Positions 26,343 through 34,017 of a stretch of 40,907 nucleotides of DNA are shown here, piece by piece; positions within the stretch are counted from its first letter, which is position 1, and each line of letters starts with the position of its first letter. The DNA comes from Ignavibacteria bacterium (GTDB lineage Bacteria > Bacteroidota > Ignavibacteria > Tepidaquicellales > OLB5), in NCBI GenBank assembly GCA_030835085.1, contig JAUQWQ010000073.1, positions 1 to 40,907 of the forward strand. The letters are read 5' to 3'. The notes beneath the pieces are model-generated. The model ran no database searches, was not told the origin of the DNA, and saw only the letters and a list, made by a program, of their open reading frames with translations. The position numbers and the translations under genes were made by a program.

Positions 26343-27818
26343 ATGAAGTATATTAATTATACTATTGCTTTGATATTTATTATACATTGTACTATTATAA
26401 ATGAATGTTGTTTCGCGCAGTGGGAGCCAGACATCCGGCTGACAAATTCATTGGGAAGATCTTATACATCATACAATAATGCAAAGTCTGTTGCGGCGAA
26501 CGGGAATACTGTGCATGTAGCATGGATAGACAAGCGTAATACCATTTTGCCCAGCGTTATCTATTACAAACGCTCTACAGACGCGGGGCTGACATGGAGT
26601 ACTGATACCGCGATGTACAACCTTAACTATGGGTTTTGTGATTTTCCAAACATTGCAGTCTCCGGCTCGTTTGTTCACATTATTTGGTTAGCAAAATATT
26701 CATTAGGCAATTATCATATAGGATATAGAAGATCTACCGATGAAGGTATAACCTGGGGACCGAGTATTCATTTAGGAAGTAACATTAATTCCCGCGAGAA
26801 TCTTAGCCTGGCCGTATCCGGCACGTATTTGCATGTTGTATGGCAGGACTATGAAAACGGCAGTGATCCTGAAATTTACTACAAACGCTCAATTGATGGT
26901 GGAACAACGTGGCAAGGGGATACACGTATTACTTTTAACACTAATAGTTCTAATTTTCCATGTATTGCAGTCTCAGGCTCGGATGTGCATGTAGTTTGGC
27001 AGGACCAAAGAGACGGAAACTGGGAAATCTACTATAAACGTTCCACAAACGGTGGTATTAACTGGGAAGCAGATACGCGTCTGACAAATAACGCTGGAGC
27101 TTCAGAGTTTCCTGCAATAGCAGTCTCCGGCTCAATTGCTCATACTATATGGAGTGACAATCGTGACGGAAATTGGAAATTATTTTATAAAAGCTCATTA
27201 GATGCCGGAACAACATGGAGTACTGAAGTACGACTAACGAATTTGTCTGCTGATTCCTGGCGTTCCTCAATAGCAATTTCCGGTTCTAATTTGCATCTTG
27301 TATGGCCTGACTCTCGTGGCGGTAATTTCAATTGGGATATCTACTACAAAAACTCTACAAACAGCGGAATAAATTGGGGAGGCGACATACGGCTGACGAA
27401 TGAGCCTGATTCTTCTGTTTATCCTTCAATTGCGATCTCAGGCTCTAATTTGCATGTAGTATGGTCTGACAATCGTGACGACGACTGGGAGATTTACTAT
27501 AAACGCAACCTAACAGGAAACATTGGCATATATGTAATATCTGCCGAAATTCCTTCGAAATTCTCTTTATACCAAAATTACCCAAACCCCTTCAATCCAT
27601 CAACAAAGATACATTTTGATGTTCCAAGAACAGATTTTGTAAAACTTGTTGTTTATGATTTTTTGGGAAGGGAAATATCATCTCCGGTAAATCATCAGTT
27701 AAAACCCGGCACTTATGAGGTTGACTTTATCGGTAGTTACCTGACAAGCGGAGTATATTTTTATAAAATATTTGTTGGTAATTACACTGAAACCAAAAAA
27801 ATGATCCTGATCAAATAG
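26343..27818 (+). CDS. T9SS-sorted seven-repeat beta-propeller (BNR-like) protein
   Basis: 491 aa secreted protein. Signal peptide INYTIALIFIIHCTIINECCFAQ. Seven repeats of about 50 residues follow, each with IAVSGSxxHVVWxDxRDGNWEIYYKRS, and six carry an Asp-box (RSTDAGLTW, RSTDEGITW, RSIDGGTTW, RSTNGGINW, SSLDAGTTW, NSTNSGINW). The seventh lacks the Asp-box and its closing (D)xRLT strand. That strand is supplied at the very start (WEPDIRLTN), the usual ring closure of a seven-bladed propeller. The sorting domain QNYPNPFNPSTKIHFDVP ... KKMILIK is at the C-terminus. It resembles sialidase-like repeat proteins, but catalytic Arg-triad and Tyr/Glu residues were not recognised, so it is more likely a binding protein. 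Confidence 0.85.
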   Translation: MKYINYTIALIFIIHCTIINECCFAQWEPDIRLTNSLGRSYTSYNNAKSVAANGNTVHVAWIDKRNTILPSVIYYKRSTDAGLTWSTDTAMYNLNYGFCDFPNIAVSGSFVHIIWLAKYSLGNYHIGYRRSTDEGITWGPSIHLGSNINSRENLSLAVSGTYLHVVWQDYENGSDPEIYYKRSIDGGTTWQGDTRITFNTNSSNFPCIAVSGSDVHVVWQDQRDGNWEIYYKRSTNGGINWEADTRLTNNAGASEFPAIAVSGSIAHTIWSDNRDGNWKLFYKSSLDAGTTWSTEVRLTNLSADSWRSSIAISGSNLHLVWPDSRGGNFNWDIYYKNSTNSGINWGGDIRLTNEPDSSVYPSIAISGSNLHVVWSDNRDDDWEIYYKRNLTGNIGIYVISAEIPSKFSLYQNYPNPFNPSTKIHFDVPRTDFVKLVVYDFLGREISSPVNHQLKPGTYEVDFIGSYLTSGVYFYKIFVGNYTETKKMILIK

Positions 27819-27843
27819 CAGTTTCTGTGTTTATTTAATATTT

Positions 27844-28353
27844 ATGCAGCACATGAAAATTAGAACTCTGGTTTTATCTGTACTCATAGCAGCAGCGGCT
27901 GCTGCCGCCGGATTTGTACCGGGTGGTCAGTTAAAACCGGAAAGATATATTCCCGGACTGGAAGGCAGCTGGGAAAAAATTAAACCCGAGACTGAGCTTG
28001 GCGGATATTATATAAAGATACGATTCGAAGGTGATAAGTTCTATTATCGTTTATATACTTATGTTGATTATATCGACGGCAAGAACCCATGTGTAAAAAA
28101 ACATGGGTGGACTGAGTATGCATACGGGGAATATTTGACTGATACAGCAAAAGTGTATTTCAATGGTAACTGGTACGATAGTACGTATTCAGTAAAGCAT
28201 GACTCCGGTTGTTTCCACACAGGAGTATTTGAAGAGAGCTATTACTTTAGGCTGGTTAGTGATACGCTTATATTAAACAGGAATGAAGCGAACTTTGATG
28301 ATAAGAAGCAGTACAATCACATATATGATAAAATGACTTTTGTAAGAAGGTAA
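27844..28353 (+). CDS. Exported protein of unknown function
   Basis: 169 aa, not recognised. The N-terminus is Ala-rich and hydrophobic (LVLSVLIAAAAAAAGFVPGG), a likely signal peptide or single anchor. The ATG at 27853 (MKIRTLV...) is a more usual start than the first ATG. The mature part is rich in Tyr and alternating strands (GSWEKIKPE, YYIKIRFEGDKFYYRLYTYVD, SYYFRLVSDTLILNR), like a small lipocalin-type or beta-barrel domain that opens with a GxW motif. Two Cys (NPCVKK and SGCFHT) may pair. No T9SS sorting domain. It lies 25 bases after the seven-repeat propeller gene, so probably transcribed with it, and is followed by a strong bidirectional terminator. Confidence 0.6.
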   Translation: MQHMKIRTLVLSVLIAAAAAAAGFVPGGQLKPERYIPGLEGSWEKIKPETELGGYYIKIRFEGDKFYYRLYTYVDYIDGKNPCVKKHGWTEYAYGEYLTDTAKVYFNGNWYDSTYSVKHDSGCFHTGVFEESYYFRLVSDTLILNRNEANFDDKKQYNHIYDKMTFVRR

Positions 28354-28380
28354 CTCCCGCTGTTTTAAAAATATAAACAA

Positions 28381-28410
28381 AAAAGCCCGGCAGTTTAACG
28401 CCGGGCTTTT
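28381..28410. terminator. Bidirectional intrinsic terminator
   Basis: Arms AAAAGCCCGGC (28381-28391) and GCCGGGCTTTT (28400-28410) around AGTTTAAC. The A-run on one side and T-run on the other let it work for both the plus-strand gene ending at 28353 and the minus-strand gene ending at 28430. Confidence 0.88.
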
Positions 28411-28429
28411 GATTTAGCTCAATAATCCT

Positions 28430-28786
28430 TTACTTTGAAAACGCTACAAAAACCGAATCGCTTCCGCCGCACTCAACCTTTTGTTTGGTTACATATATAA
28501 TAGCTTTAGGGTCAATGTAGTCAGGGTCCTGGTATTCTACTTTCACCTTAATGCGTTTACCCTGGTCATTGGCAAGATTTATTGTGTATGTCTTGCTTTT
28601 ACCAACAAGCAAATTACCTGAGGGGAAACCATCGATGGTTAAATTTATTTCAAACAACGAGTTATTTGAAACATAAATATAAGCATCGCAGTTTGCTTTG
28701 CCTGCATCAGCGTTAACTGCCGAAAAGCCAATATAAAGAACTGAGATAATTGCGATAATTGAAAATAATTTTAATGTGTTTTTCAT
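28430..28786 (-). CDS. Small exported protein of unknown function
   Basis: 118 aa from the ATG at 28786, which has AAAGGA about 9 bases upstream. An in-frame GTG at 28804 would add six residues but overlaps that ribosome binding site. Signal peptide MKNTLKLFSIIAIISVLYIGFSAVNADA. The mature protein is about 90 aa of predicted beta strands (AYIYVSNNSLFEINLTIDG, KTYTINLANDQGKRIKVKVEYQD, AIIYVTKQKVECGGSDSVFVAF) with two Cys that may form a disulfide. The layout resembles a small Ig-like or transthyretin-like sandwich. Family not recognised. Downstream of a palindrome cluster and opposite to the 27844 gene. Confidence 0.6.
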   Translation of the reverse strand: MKNTLKLFSIIAIISVLYIGFSAVNADAGKANCDAYIYVSNNSLFEINLTIDGFPSGNLLVGKSKTYTINLANDQGKRIKVKVEYQDPDYIDPKAIIYVTKQKVECGGSDSVFVAFSK

Positions 28787-28873
28787 TTTGGATAATCCTT
28801 TCACTACACAAATTTACGCAACAATTCTTGAATTAAAAATCTCATTGCATTTGCCTTGGGGTGGATAATCAAA

Positions 28874-28998
28874 CCGATAAATCGGATTGTGAGATATATT
28901 GAATAATGTCCCACGACTTTAGTCGTGGGGCGCCAATAAAGTAATGCTTTACAACCACTTCAGTGGTTTGCTATAAAATGTAATGCGATTAGAGCATT
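28874..28998. repeat. Second cluster of short palindromes
   Basis: Four different hairpins in 125 bases between feoB and the small exported protein. They are CCGAT-AA-ATCGG (28874-28885); CCCACGAC-TTTA-GTCGTGGG (28910-28929); AACCAC-TTCA-GTGGTT (28953-28968); and AATGC with GCATT around GATTAGA (28982-28998). The second shares its CCACGAC core and TTTA centre with 2242-2261. No T-runs follow them. Confidence 0.75.
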
Positions 28999-29008
28999 GT
29001 GAAGGAAA

Positions 29009-31078
29009 TTATTGTACACCCAGCAGATTCAGCCCGCGGTATGTTACAAAAGCCAGAACATAAGCCATAACCGTATATAAACCTATCTGCATTAAGGGGA
29101 TTTTCCACGAACCGGTTTCCTTGCGTGCTACGGCGACTGTCGAAAGACACTGCATTGCGAACATAAAATATATTATCAGTGCAATTGTTGATGCTGTAGT
29201 AAACAGCGGTTTTGTGCCGTCAGGTGAGCGGGCTTCTTTCATTGATGAAAGTATTGACTGCTGGAAATTATCTTCATCATCTTCACTTTCGGTTATATTG
29301 AAAGTTATTGCCATCGCACTGACAAATATCTCACGGGCAGCGAATGCTGAAATTAGTGATACACCGATGCGCCAATCCCACCCCAATGGCTTTAATACAG
29401 GTTCAAAAACATTTTTTCCAACTATTGCAGCGTATGATGTGTTAAGCCTCTCTGATTCAATTACGCGTGATATCTGTTCATCGGTCATACCAGCTGTTTT
29501 TTCTGCGGGAATAACCGGATCAACATTCGGGAAGTAAGTCAATGCCCATAACAAAAGCGAAAATAAAATAATGATGGGTCCAGCCTGCTTTACGTATACC
29601 AGAGCTTTGTAGTAAGTATTCTTAAAAATATGCCTGAATACCGGTGTACGGTAGGGGGGAAGCTCAAGCATAAATGTAGATTTCTCTTCAGTCTTTTTGA
29701 ATTTACTTATTATTCCTGCTGTTACTGCACCGGATATCAAACTGAATAAATACAATGCGCCCAAACCTATACCTGCTATCCAGGGCTTATCAGGGGGAAC
29801 AACGAAAGCCAGCAGCATTGCGTAAACAGGCAGCCTTGCGCTGCAGCTCATAAGCGGGATTATCATAATAGTAAGGAATCTCTCCCGCCTGTTTGAAATT
29901 GTTCGTGCCGCCATCATTGCGGGAATTGCGCATGCGTACCCCGATAGCATCGGTATAAATGACCTGCCGTTGAGCCCGAATTTGCTGAGCGGTTTATCTA
30001 TCAGCATTGCCGCTCTTGCAAGGTAACCGGTATCTTCAAGGAGTCCTAGTAAAATAAACAATATTACAATTTGCGGTACAAATATCATTACAGAACCGAA
30101 TCCGTTAATGATACCGTTAGTTATAAGGCTGTTGTACCAGGTATCAGCAGGCAGTGAATCAGAAACCAGAGCTGATAGATTGCTGAAACCGGCATCAATA
30201 AGATCCATAACCGGCTGCGCTATCCAGAAGATAGATGTAAAAATGACTCCCATTGAAATAATGAATATTATGATTCCCCAAAAAGGATGAAGGAATACTT
30301 TATCCAGCTTCATTGAATTTTTATCGGGAGTTCTGGAGAGGGAATGAAAGCTCTTTTTATTTATTTCATCTAGATCGAGCTTGTTATTTTTATGCTCAAT
30401 AACTTCACGTTCAGTTGTTTCGGTGTAATCATACATCTTTGCAACATCTTCAATAGAAGGGATGGCCGGTTTGTGAATTGAAGATTTAAAATCAGGTAAC
30501 TTATCCGAACAATGCAGTTCCTGCGAATACTTTATAAGCACATCAATTCCCTGTTTTGTTGTACTGTTAATTTTAACTACCGGAGTGTTTAAAATATCTG
30601 AAAGCTTTTTTACGTTTACTTCAAGCTCTTTTTTATCCAGCAGGTCATTCATAGTTAATGCTACAATTGCCCTGAATCCTGCATTTATTACCTGTTTGAC
30701 AAGGAAAAGCTGCCTCGATAGCTGGGTGGCATCACAGCTGACTATGACAATATCCGGCATACCGAATTTAGGGTGATTGAAAATTCCATCGACCGTAACA
30801 TCTTCATCAGGTGAGCCCGGGTTAAGGCTGATAATGCCGGGAGAATCCATAATATAAGCTGCAAAATTGTACTTGTTAACAAGCTTGCCAATTGAGTACT
30901 CGACAGTAGCGCCCGGGTAATTTGATGTTTTAAAATTTGAGCCGGTTAGTGTATTGAAAAGTGTCGTTTTGCCTGAATTGGGCATACCAACAAGCGCTAT
31001 TACCGGTAAATTGTTTTCTTTTGATATATTCTTAAGGGTATCTGTGTGACAGTCTTTTTCTTTAACGTTTAAAACCAT
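29009..31078 (-). CDS. feoB: Ferrous iron transporter FeoB
   Basis: Inner-membrane Fe2+ uptake protein with a cytoplasmic G-protein domain. 689 aa. G1 GMPNSGKT (residues 31-38), switch GATVE, G3 DSPG (78-81). The G4 position reads TMND (142-145), so the first Asn of the usual NxxD is Thr. The membrane part starts at about residue 260 and contains the two Gate-type segments typical of FeoB (SGYACAIPAMMAARTISNRR and the later FAAREIFVSAM). It begins 3 bases after the feoA stop, so translation is probably coupled. The operon is likely iron-regulated through the palindrome upstream of feoA. Confidence 0.95.
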   Translation of the reverse strand: MVLNVKEKDCHTDTLKNISKENNLPVIALVGMPNSGKTTLFNTLTGSNFKTSNYPGATVEYSIGKLVNKYNFAAYIMDSPGIISLNPGSPDEDVTVDGIFNHPKFGMPDIVIVSCDATQLSRQLFLVKQVINAGFRAIVALTMNDLLDKKELEVNVKKLSDILNTPVVKINSTTKQGIDVLIKYSQELHCSDKLPDFKSSIHKPAIPSIEDVAKMYDYTETTEREVIEHKNNKLDLDEINKKSFHSLSRTPDKNSMKLDKVFLHPFWGIIIFIISMGVIFTSIFWIAQPVMDLIDAGFSNLSALVSDSLPADTWYNSLITNGIINGFGSVMIFVPQIVILFILLGLLEDTGYLARAAMLIDKPLSKFGLNGRSFIPMLSGYACAIPAMMAARTISNRRERFLTIMIIPLMSCSARLPVYAMLLAFVVPPDKPWIAGIGLGALYLFSLISGAVTAGIISKFKKTEEKSTFMLELPPYRTPVFRHIFKNTYYKALVYVKQAGPIIILFSLLLWALTYFPNVDPVIPAEKTAGMTDEQISRVIESERLNTSYAAIVGKNVFEPVLKPLGWDWRIGVSLISAFAAREIFVSAMAITFNITESEDDEDNFQQSILSSMKEARSPDGTKPLFTTASTIALIIYFMFAMQCLSTVAVARKETGSWKIPLMQIGLYTVMAYVLAFVTYRGLNLLGVQ

Positions 31079-31081
31079 TTA

Positions 31082-31342
31082 TCAATTTATCTTAATACAT
31101 TCCGCTTCGCTTTTTCTTAAAGCAATAATTGTTCCGCGCACCGATACTGCAAGCGGATCCTTAAAAGGTGATTTGGCAACTACAGTTACTTCCTGACCTG
31201 GTGTGAAACCAAGCTCCATAAGTCTTAAGCAATGGCAATGCACGTCAATACAGTCATCACCAACAGAAGTGATAAAGGCTGTATCGCCTGTTTTCATATC
31301 GGCAACTGACTTAATGTTTTCTGAAATTTCCGTTTGTATCAA
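31082..31342 (-). CDS. feoA: FeoA, ferrous iron transport accessory protein
   Basis: Small SH3-like cytoplasmic protein that works with FeoB. The core is typical: MKTGDTAFITSVGDD, then HCHCLRLMELGFTPGQEVTVVAKSPFKDPLAVSVRGTIIALRKSEAECIKI. The only start upstream of the domain in this frame is a TTG at 31342; a stop (TAG) lies four codons before it. The internal ATG (residue 17) would cut into the first strand, so TTG is preferred. The Cys-rich DDCIDVHCHC stretch is a feature some FeoA proteins share and could bind metal. First gene of the feoAB operon. Confidence 0.9.
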   Translation of the reverse strand: MIQTEISENIKSVADMKTGDTAFITSVGDDCIDVHCHCLRLMELGFTPGQEVTVVAKSPFKDPLAVSVRGTIIALRKSEAECIKIN

Positions 31343-31368
31343 TATGTATTTCTAAAATTAAATAAGAC

Positions 31369-31399
31369 CAAATATGTCCAATATTTGTCAAATATTCAA
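31369..31399 (-). promoter_or_regulatory. feoAB promoter with operator-like palindrome
   Basis: A perfect palindrome, AATATTTG-n-CAAATATT, fills 31380-31396. On the minus strand it sits in the 20-base spacer between a TTG (31399-31397) and CATATTTG (31376-31369), a one-mismatch TAnnTTTG box. A third half-site, CAAATAT at 31369-31375, also pairs with the middle one. The position over the promoter spacer suggests a repressor site, by analogy with DtxR/Fur-type control of feo genes; the regulator is not in the window. Confidence 0.6.
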
Positions 31400-31447
31400 T
31401 GCAAATAACATGCAATATATGTAAAAAATTTGAAAAAATTAACAAAA

Positions 31448-31470
31448 AACCCCGGCTTTAGACCGGGGTT
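31448..31470 (-). terminator. Intrinsic terminator of the metzincin gene
   Basis: On the minus strand, arms AACCCCGG and CCGGGGTT around a TCTAAAG loop are followed by TTTTTTG. It would end the transcript of the protease gene before feoA. The core is that of the palindrome at 2346-2365. Confidence 0.8.
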
Positions 31471-31493
31471 AGTAAAACATGAATTAATTTAAT

Positions 31494-31545
31494 GATTACT
31501 TAATCAACCTTAGAGACAAGGTTTCAAAAGTAACTCCGTTACTTT
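31494..31545 (-). promoter_or_regulatory. Conserved two-hairpin 3' element, copy B
   Basis: Minus strand: hairpin 1 AAAGTAAC-GGA-GTTACTTT (31545-31527) overlaps the stop codon of the metzincin gene. Hairpin 2 is AACCTT-GTCTCT-AAGGTT (31523-31506). The tail GATTA-AG-TAATC can itself fold. It matches copy A at 26245-26296; the A-T pair in hairpin 1 of copy A is a G-C pair here. Confidence 0.7.
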
Positions 31546-33758
31546 ATCAAAATCATTTTCTTTGAATCAACGAAATCGCCTGCCTCTATTCTGTAGTAGT
31601 AAATACCGCTCGGTAATCTTGAAGCGTCGAATTCATAGTTATAATAACCCTCTGTCCTTATTTCGTTATTAATAAGTACAGCGGCTTCTCTGCCAAGAGC
31701 ATCGTACACTTTAAGTGTTACTGTTGATTTTTTCGGCAGGGCGAAGCTTAATATTGTTACCGGGTTGAAAGGATTCGGGAAATTCTGTGATAACCCGAAT
31801 TCTACAGGAGTACCGTTCTGGTTTGGCTGAATACCAATAGAAGCTGTAATTGTGAAGTTTGCATTTGACATATCAAAGAAAATATTATCAATCGCTTCAA
31901 TTTTTATTCTTGCTGTAGTGTTCTCAATTGCAGGAAGTGTAACTGCTTCAGAACCGTCATTTGGAGTGTTTGCTGCAAGTACTGTGGGGAAAGTATTACC
32001 GCCATCTGTTGAAAGCGTTATTTTTACATTCGCGCAGTTTACAGGTGCAGCTGTTGTGTTTGCAACATCCCAAGTAACAGTCTGCCCGCCGCCAATTGTT
32101 ACATTGGTGTTGGGGAAAGTAACAAGGAACGGACCCGCTGTGCCTGTTGCGAAAAATACTATTTCTTCCGAAGCAACGCCGCCGCCGCCTGCGCGGTTAT
32201 CTCTTACGGTCAGTCTGAATTTCAGCATTCTGTCGTATGTAGGAAGTAATTCACCGAGTGTTTGTGTGTTGTTCAGTATGTCTGAAAGTTTCGGGAATAA
32301 TCTTGTTCCGTCATTTACCGGTGAAAACGGCCTGAATATAGGTGCGTTTCCTGAAGGTGAATTAGGGTGACCCTGCGGACCTGTATTTACCTGCTCCCAT
32401 GAATATGTAAGAGGGTCGCTGTTGGGATCTGTTGCAGTGCCTGTTAAACTGAAAGGAGTTGATTTTGGAATTGTCCAGCCCGCTGCCGGCATTGTAACTA
32501 CCGGAGCGTTGTTGCCGGTATTTGTTGTAACTGGGCAGTTGTTGCCATTTCCGAACTGGGTGAACGGAAGCATCTCAACAAAAAGATTACCGCCGTGCAA
32601 ATACGGAATACTGTTGTTAGCAAGATTCGGAGCACATACTCCAGCATAACCCATAATTGTTATTCCGCTGCCGGGCTCCCATGCAGTTGGGGGATTCGCA
32701 TTACAGCTTGTATTGTTCTGTGTATGGTTACCCGAGAACTGGTGTCCCATTTCATGAGCAACATAATCAATTGACCACGGGTCACCAACTGGTGAAGTAG
32801 AACCTGTAGCGCCTCTGCCTTTTTGGCCGGCAACACATACTACTGAAAGTCCAGCAATACCGCCAAAACTTCCGGTACTGAACACATGTCCGATATCATA
32901 ATTTGCTGTTCCGATCACGTTATCAAGATTGTTCTGGTTTTCAGTAAGCATTGCGCTTCCGTTGTTGTTTGTATAAGGATCTGTGCCGCCATTTGTGTAG
33001 ATAATTGAAGTTTCATTGGCTATCAGTATAAGTCTTACAGCCATGTCAGTTTCATATACACCTGTTACCCTGTTAACTGTGGTAGTAACTCTGTCTAAAG
33101 CATTTGCCTGGCCGCCAAGCAATGTTGTGAACTCACCTGTGCATGCCACTGCAAGCCTGTAAGTTCTAAGCTGTTCACCTGTTCTGCTTACAATATTGCT
33201 GTAAACAGGCGGGTTTGAATCAGTTTCTGTTAAACATACAAAATTCTTTTCAATTGCCGGACGGAAGTCATCCCTGTAATATGACATATAATACTCAGTT
33301 TCATTCATACTGAAGGGGTCAATAAAAACTGATCCGTTGTTTGAAAGTATCATTGCGTGGAATCCCATAGGAGTGAAATCAAACCTGATAACAGCATTGG
33401 GGTCATCAATTCCCTGGCCGAGATATGTTTTTATATCGGGGTATTGAGCCGCAAGCTCAGGTGCCATAACGGGCGATTCAACAAATCTGAATCTTGCCAT
33501 TGTACCGTTTGGCATTGGGAGTGATATAATTGTGTTCGAGTTCTTTACTCTGACTGCCGACTCCATTGGCGCAGTCCTTAGCAGGTTCAAAAGTTCTGCC
33601 CTGTTCAGCTGAACAGTACGGTAAGAAACCGGCGCAAGGTACACGGTACCCTTTATGGTAAAACTGCCGGGCTGTACATCCTGCCACATGCTGTTATTTG
33701 AAAGTACTGAGGTGCTGAGTGCTGTTATCAAAAGAATTACGGAAAATAAAAATTTCAT
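31539..33758 (-). CDS. T9SS-sorted reprolysin-like (M12B-type) zinc metalloprotease
   Basis: Secreted metzincin protease, 739 aa. A signal peptide (MKFLFSVILLITALSTSVLS) and a prodomain of about 150 residues are followed by the protease domain. It contains the zinc motif HEMGHQFSGNH (His 335, 339, 345; Glu 336) and a Met-turn MGYAG (Met 369). After it come an Ig/PKD-like segment (TGTATDPNSDPLTYSWEQV, about residue 430 on) and a second beta-rich domain. The T9SS sorting domain (QNFPNPFNPVTILSFALP ... KKMILIK) is last. The gene stands alone on the minus strand, with its own terminator and the conserved 3' element. With the two M28 enzymes it makes three secreted metallopeptidases in 12 kb. Confidence 0.9.
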   Translation of the reverse strand: MKFLFSVILLITALSTSVLSNNSMWQDVQPGSFTIKGTVYLAPVSYRTVQLNRAELLNLLRTAPMESAVRVKNSNTIISLPMPNGTMARFRFVESPVMAPELAAQYPDIKTYLGQGIDDPNAVIRFDFTPMGFHAMILSNNGSVFIDPFSMNETEYYMSYYRDDFRPAIEKNFVCLTETDSNPPVYSNIVSRTGEQLRTYRLAVACTGEFTTLLGGQANALDRVTTTVNRVTGVYETDMAVRLILIANETSIIYTNGGTDPYTNNNGSAMLTENQNNLDNVIGTANYDIGHVFSTGSFGGIAGLSVVCVAGQKGRGATGSTSPVGDPWSIDYVAHEMGHQFSGNHTQNNTSCNANPPTAWEPGSGITIMGYAGVCAPNLANNSIPYLHGGNLFVEMLPFTQFGNGNNCPVTTNTGNNAPVVTMPAAGWTIPKSTPFSLTGTATDPNSDPLTYSWEQVNTGPQGHPNSPSGNAPIFRPFSPVNDGTRLFPKLSDILNNTQTLGELLPTYDRMLKFRLTVRDNRAGGGGVASEEIVFFATGTAGPFLVTFPNTNVTIGGGQTVTWDVANTTAAPVNCANVKITLSTDGGNTFPTVLAANTPNDGSEAVTLPAIENTTARIKIEAIDNIFFDMSNANFTITASIGIQPNQNGTPVEFGLSQNFPNPFNPVTILSFALPKKSTVTLKVYDALGREAAVLINNEIRTEGYYNYEFDASRLPSGIYYYRIEAGDFVDSKKMILIK

Positions 33759-34005
33759 AGAAAAGTAATTAAGTTTATAAAAATTGTAATAAATTGGATT
33801 TGATCAAAAAAATTAACGGAATAATCCTCCTTTAAACCGGGCTTTTGATCAGAATAGATATGCAATATGATGTAAGATAACATTTATTAGCCTGTATTTC
33901 AATAGAAAGTTTCCAGTAAAAGGCTAACTATATTCTGTTATTAAAGTGGATAGGAAGAAGTTAAACAATACTCATTTTTTGGCAATATATAACAACTCAA
34001 AATCA

Positions 34006-34013
34006 TATATTTG
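34006..34013 (+). promoter_or_regulatory. Candidate -7 box of pdp, probably leaderless
   Basis: TATATTTG, a full TAnnTTTG match, ends four bases before the ATG at 34018. Transcription would begin at about the start codon. A TTTG lies at 33978-33981 but is about 24 bases away, longer than usual. Confidence 0.45.
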
Positions 34014-34017
34014 TAAT

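Noticed and set aside
26343-27818. Active sialidase
   Set aside because: Asp-boxes are structural; the Arg triad and nucleophilic Tyr/Glu arrangement were not seen.
33946-34017. GTG start giving pdp 24 more residues
   Set aside because: The extra residues do not match the family and the region contains a likely -7 box directly before the ATG at 34018.
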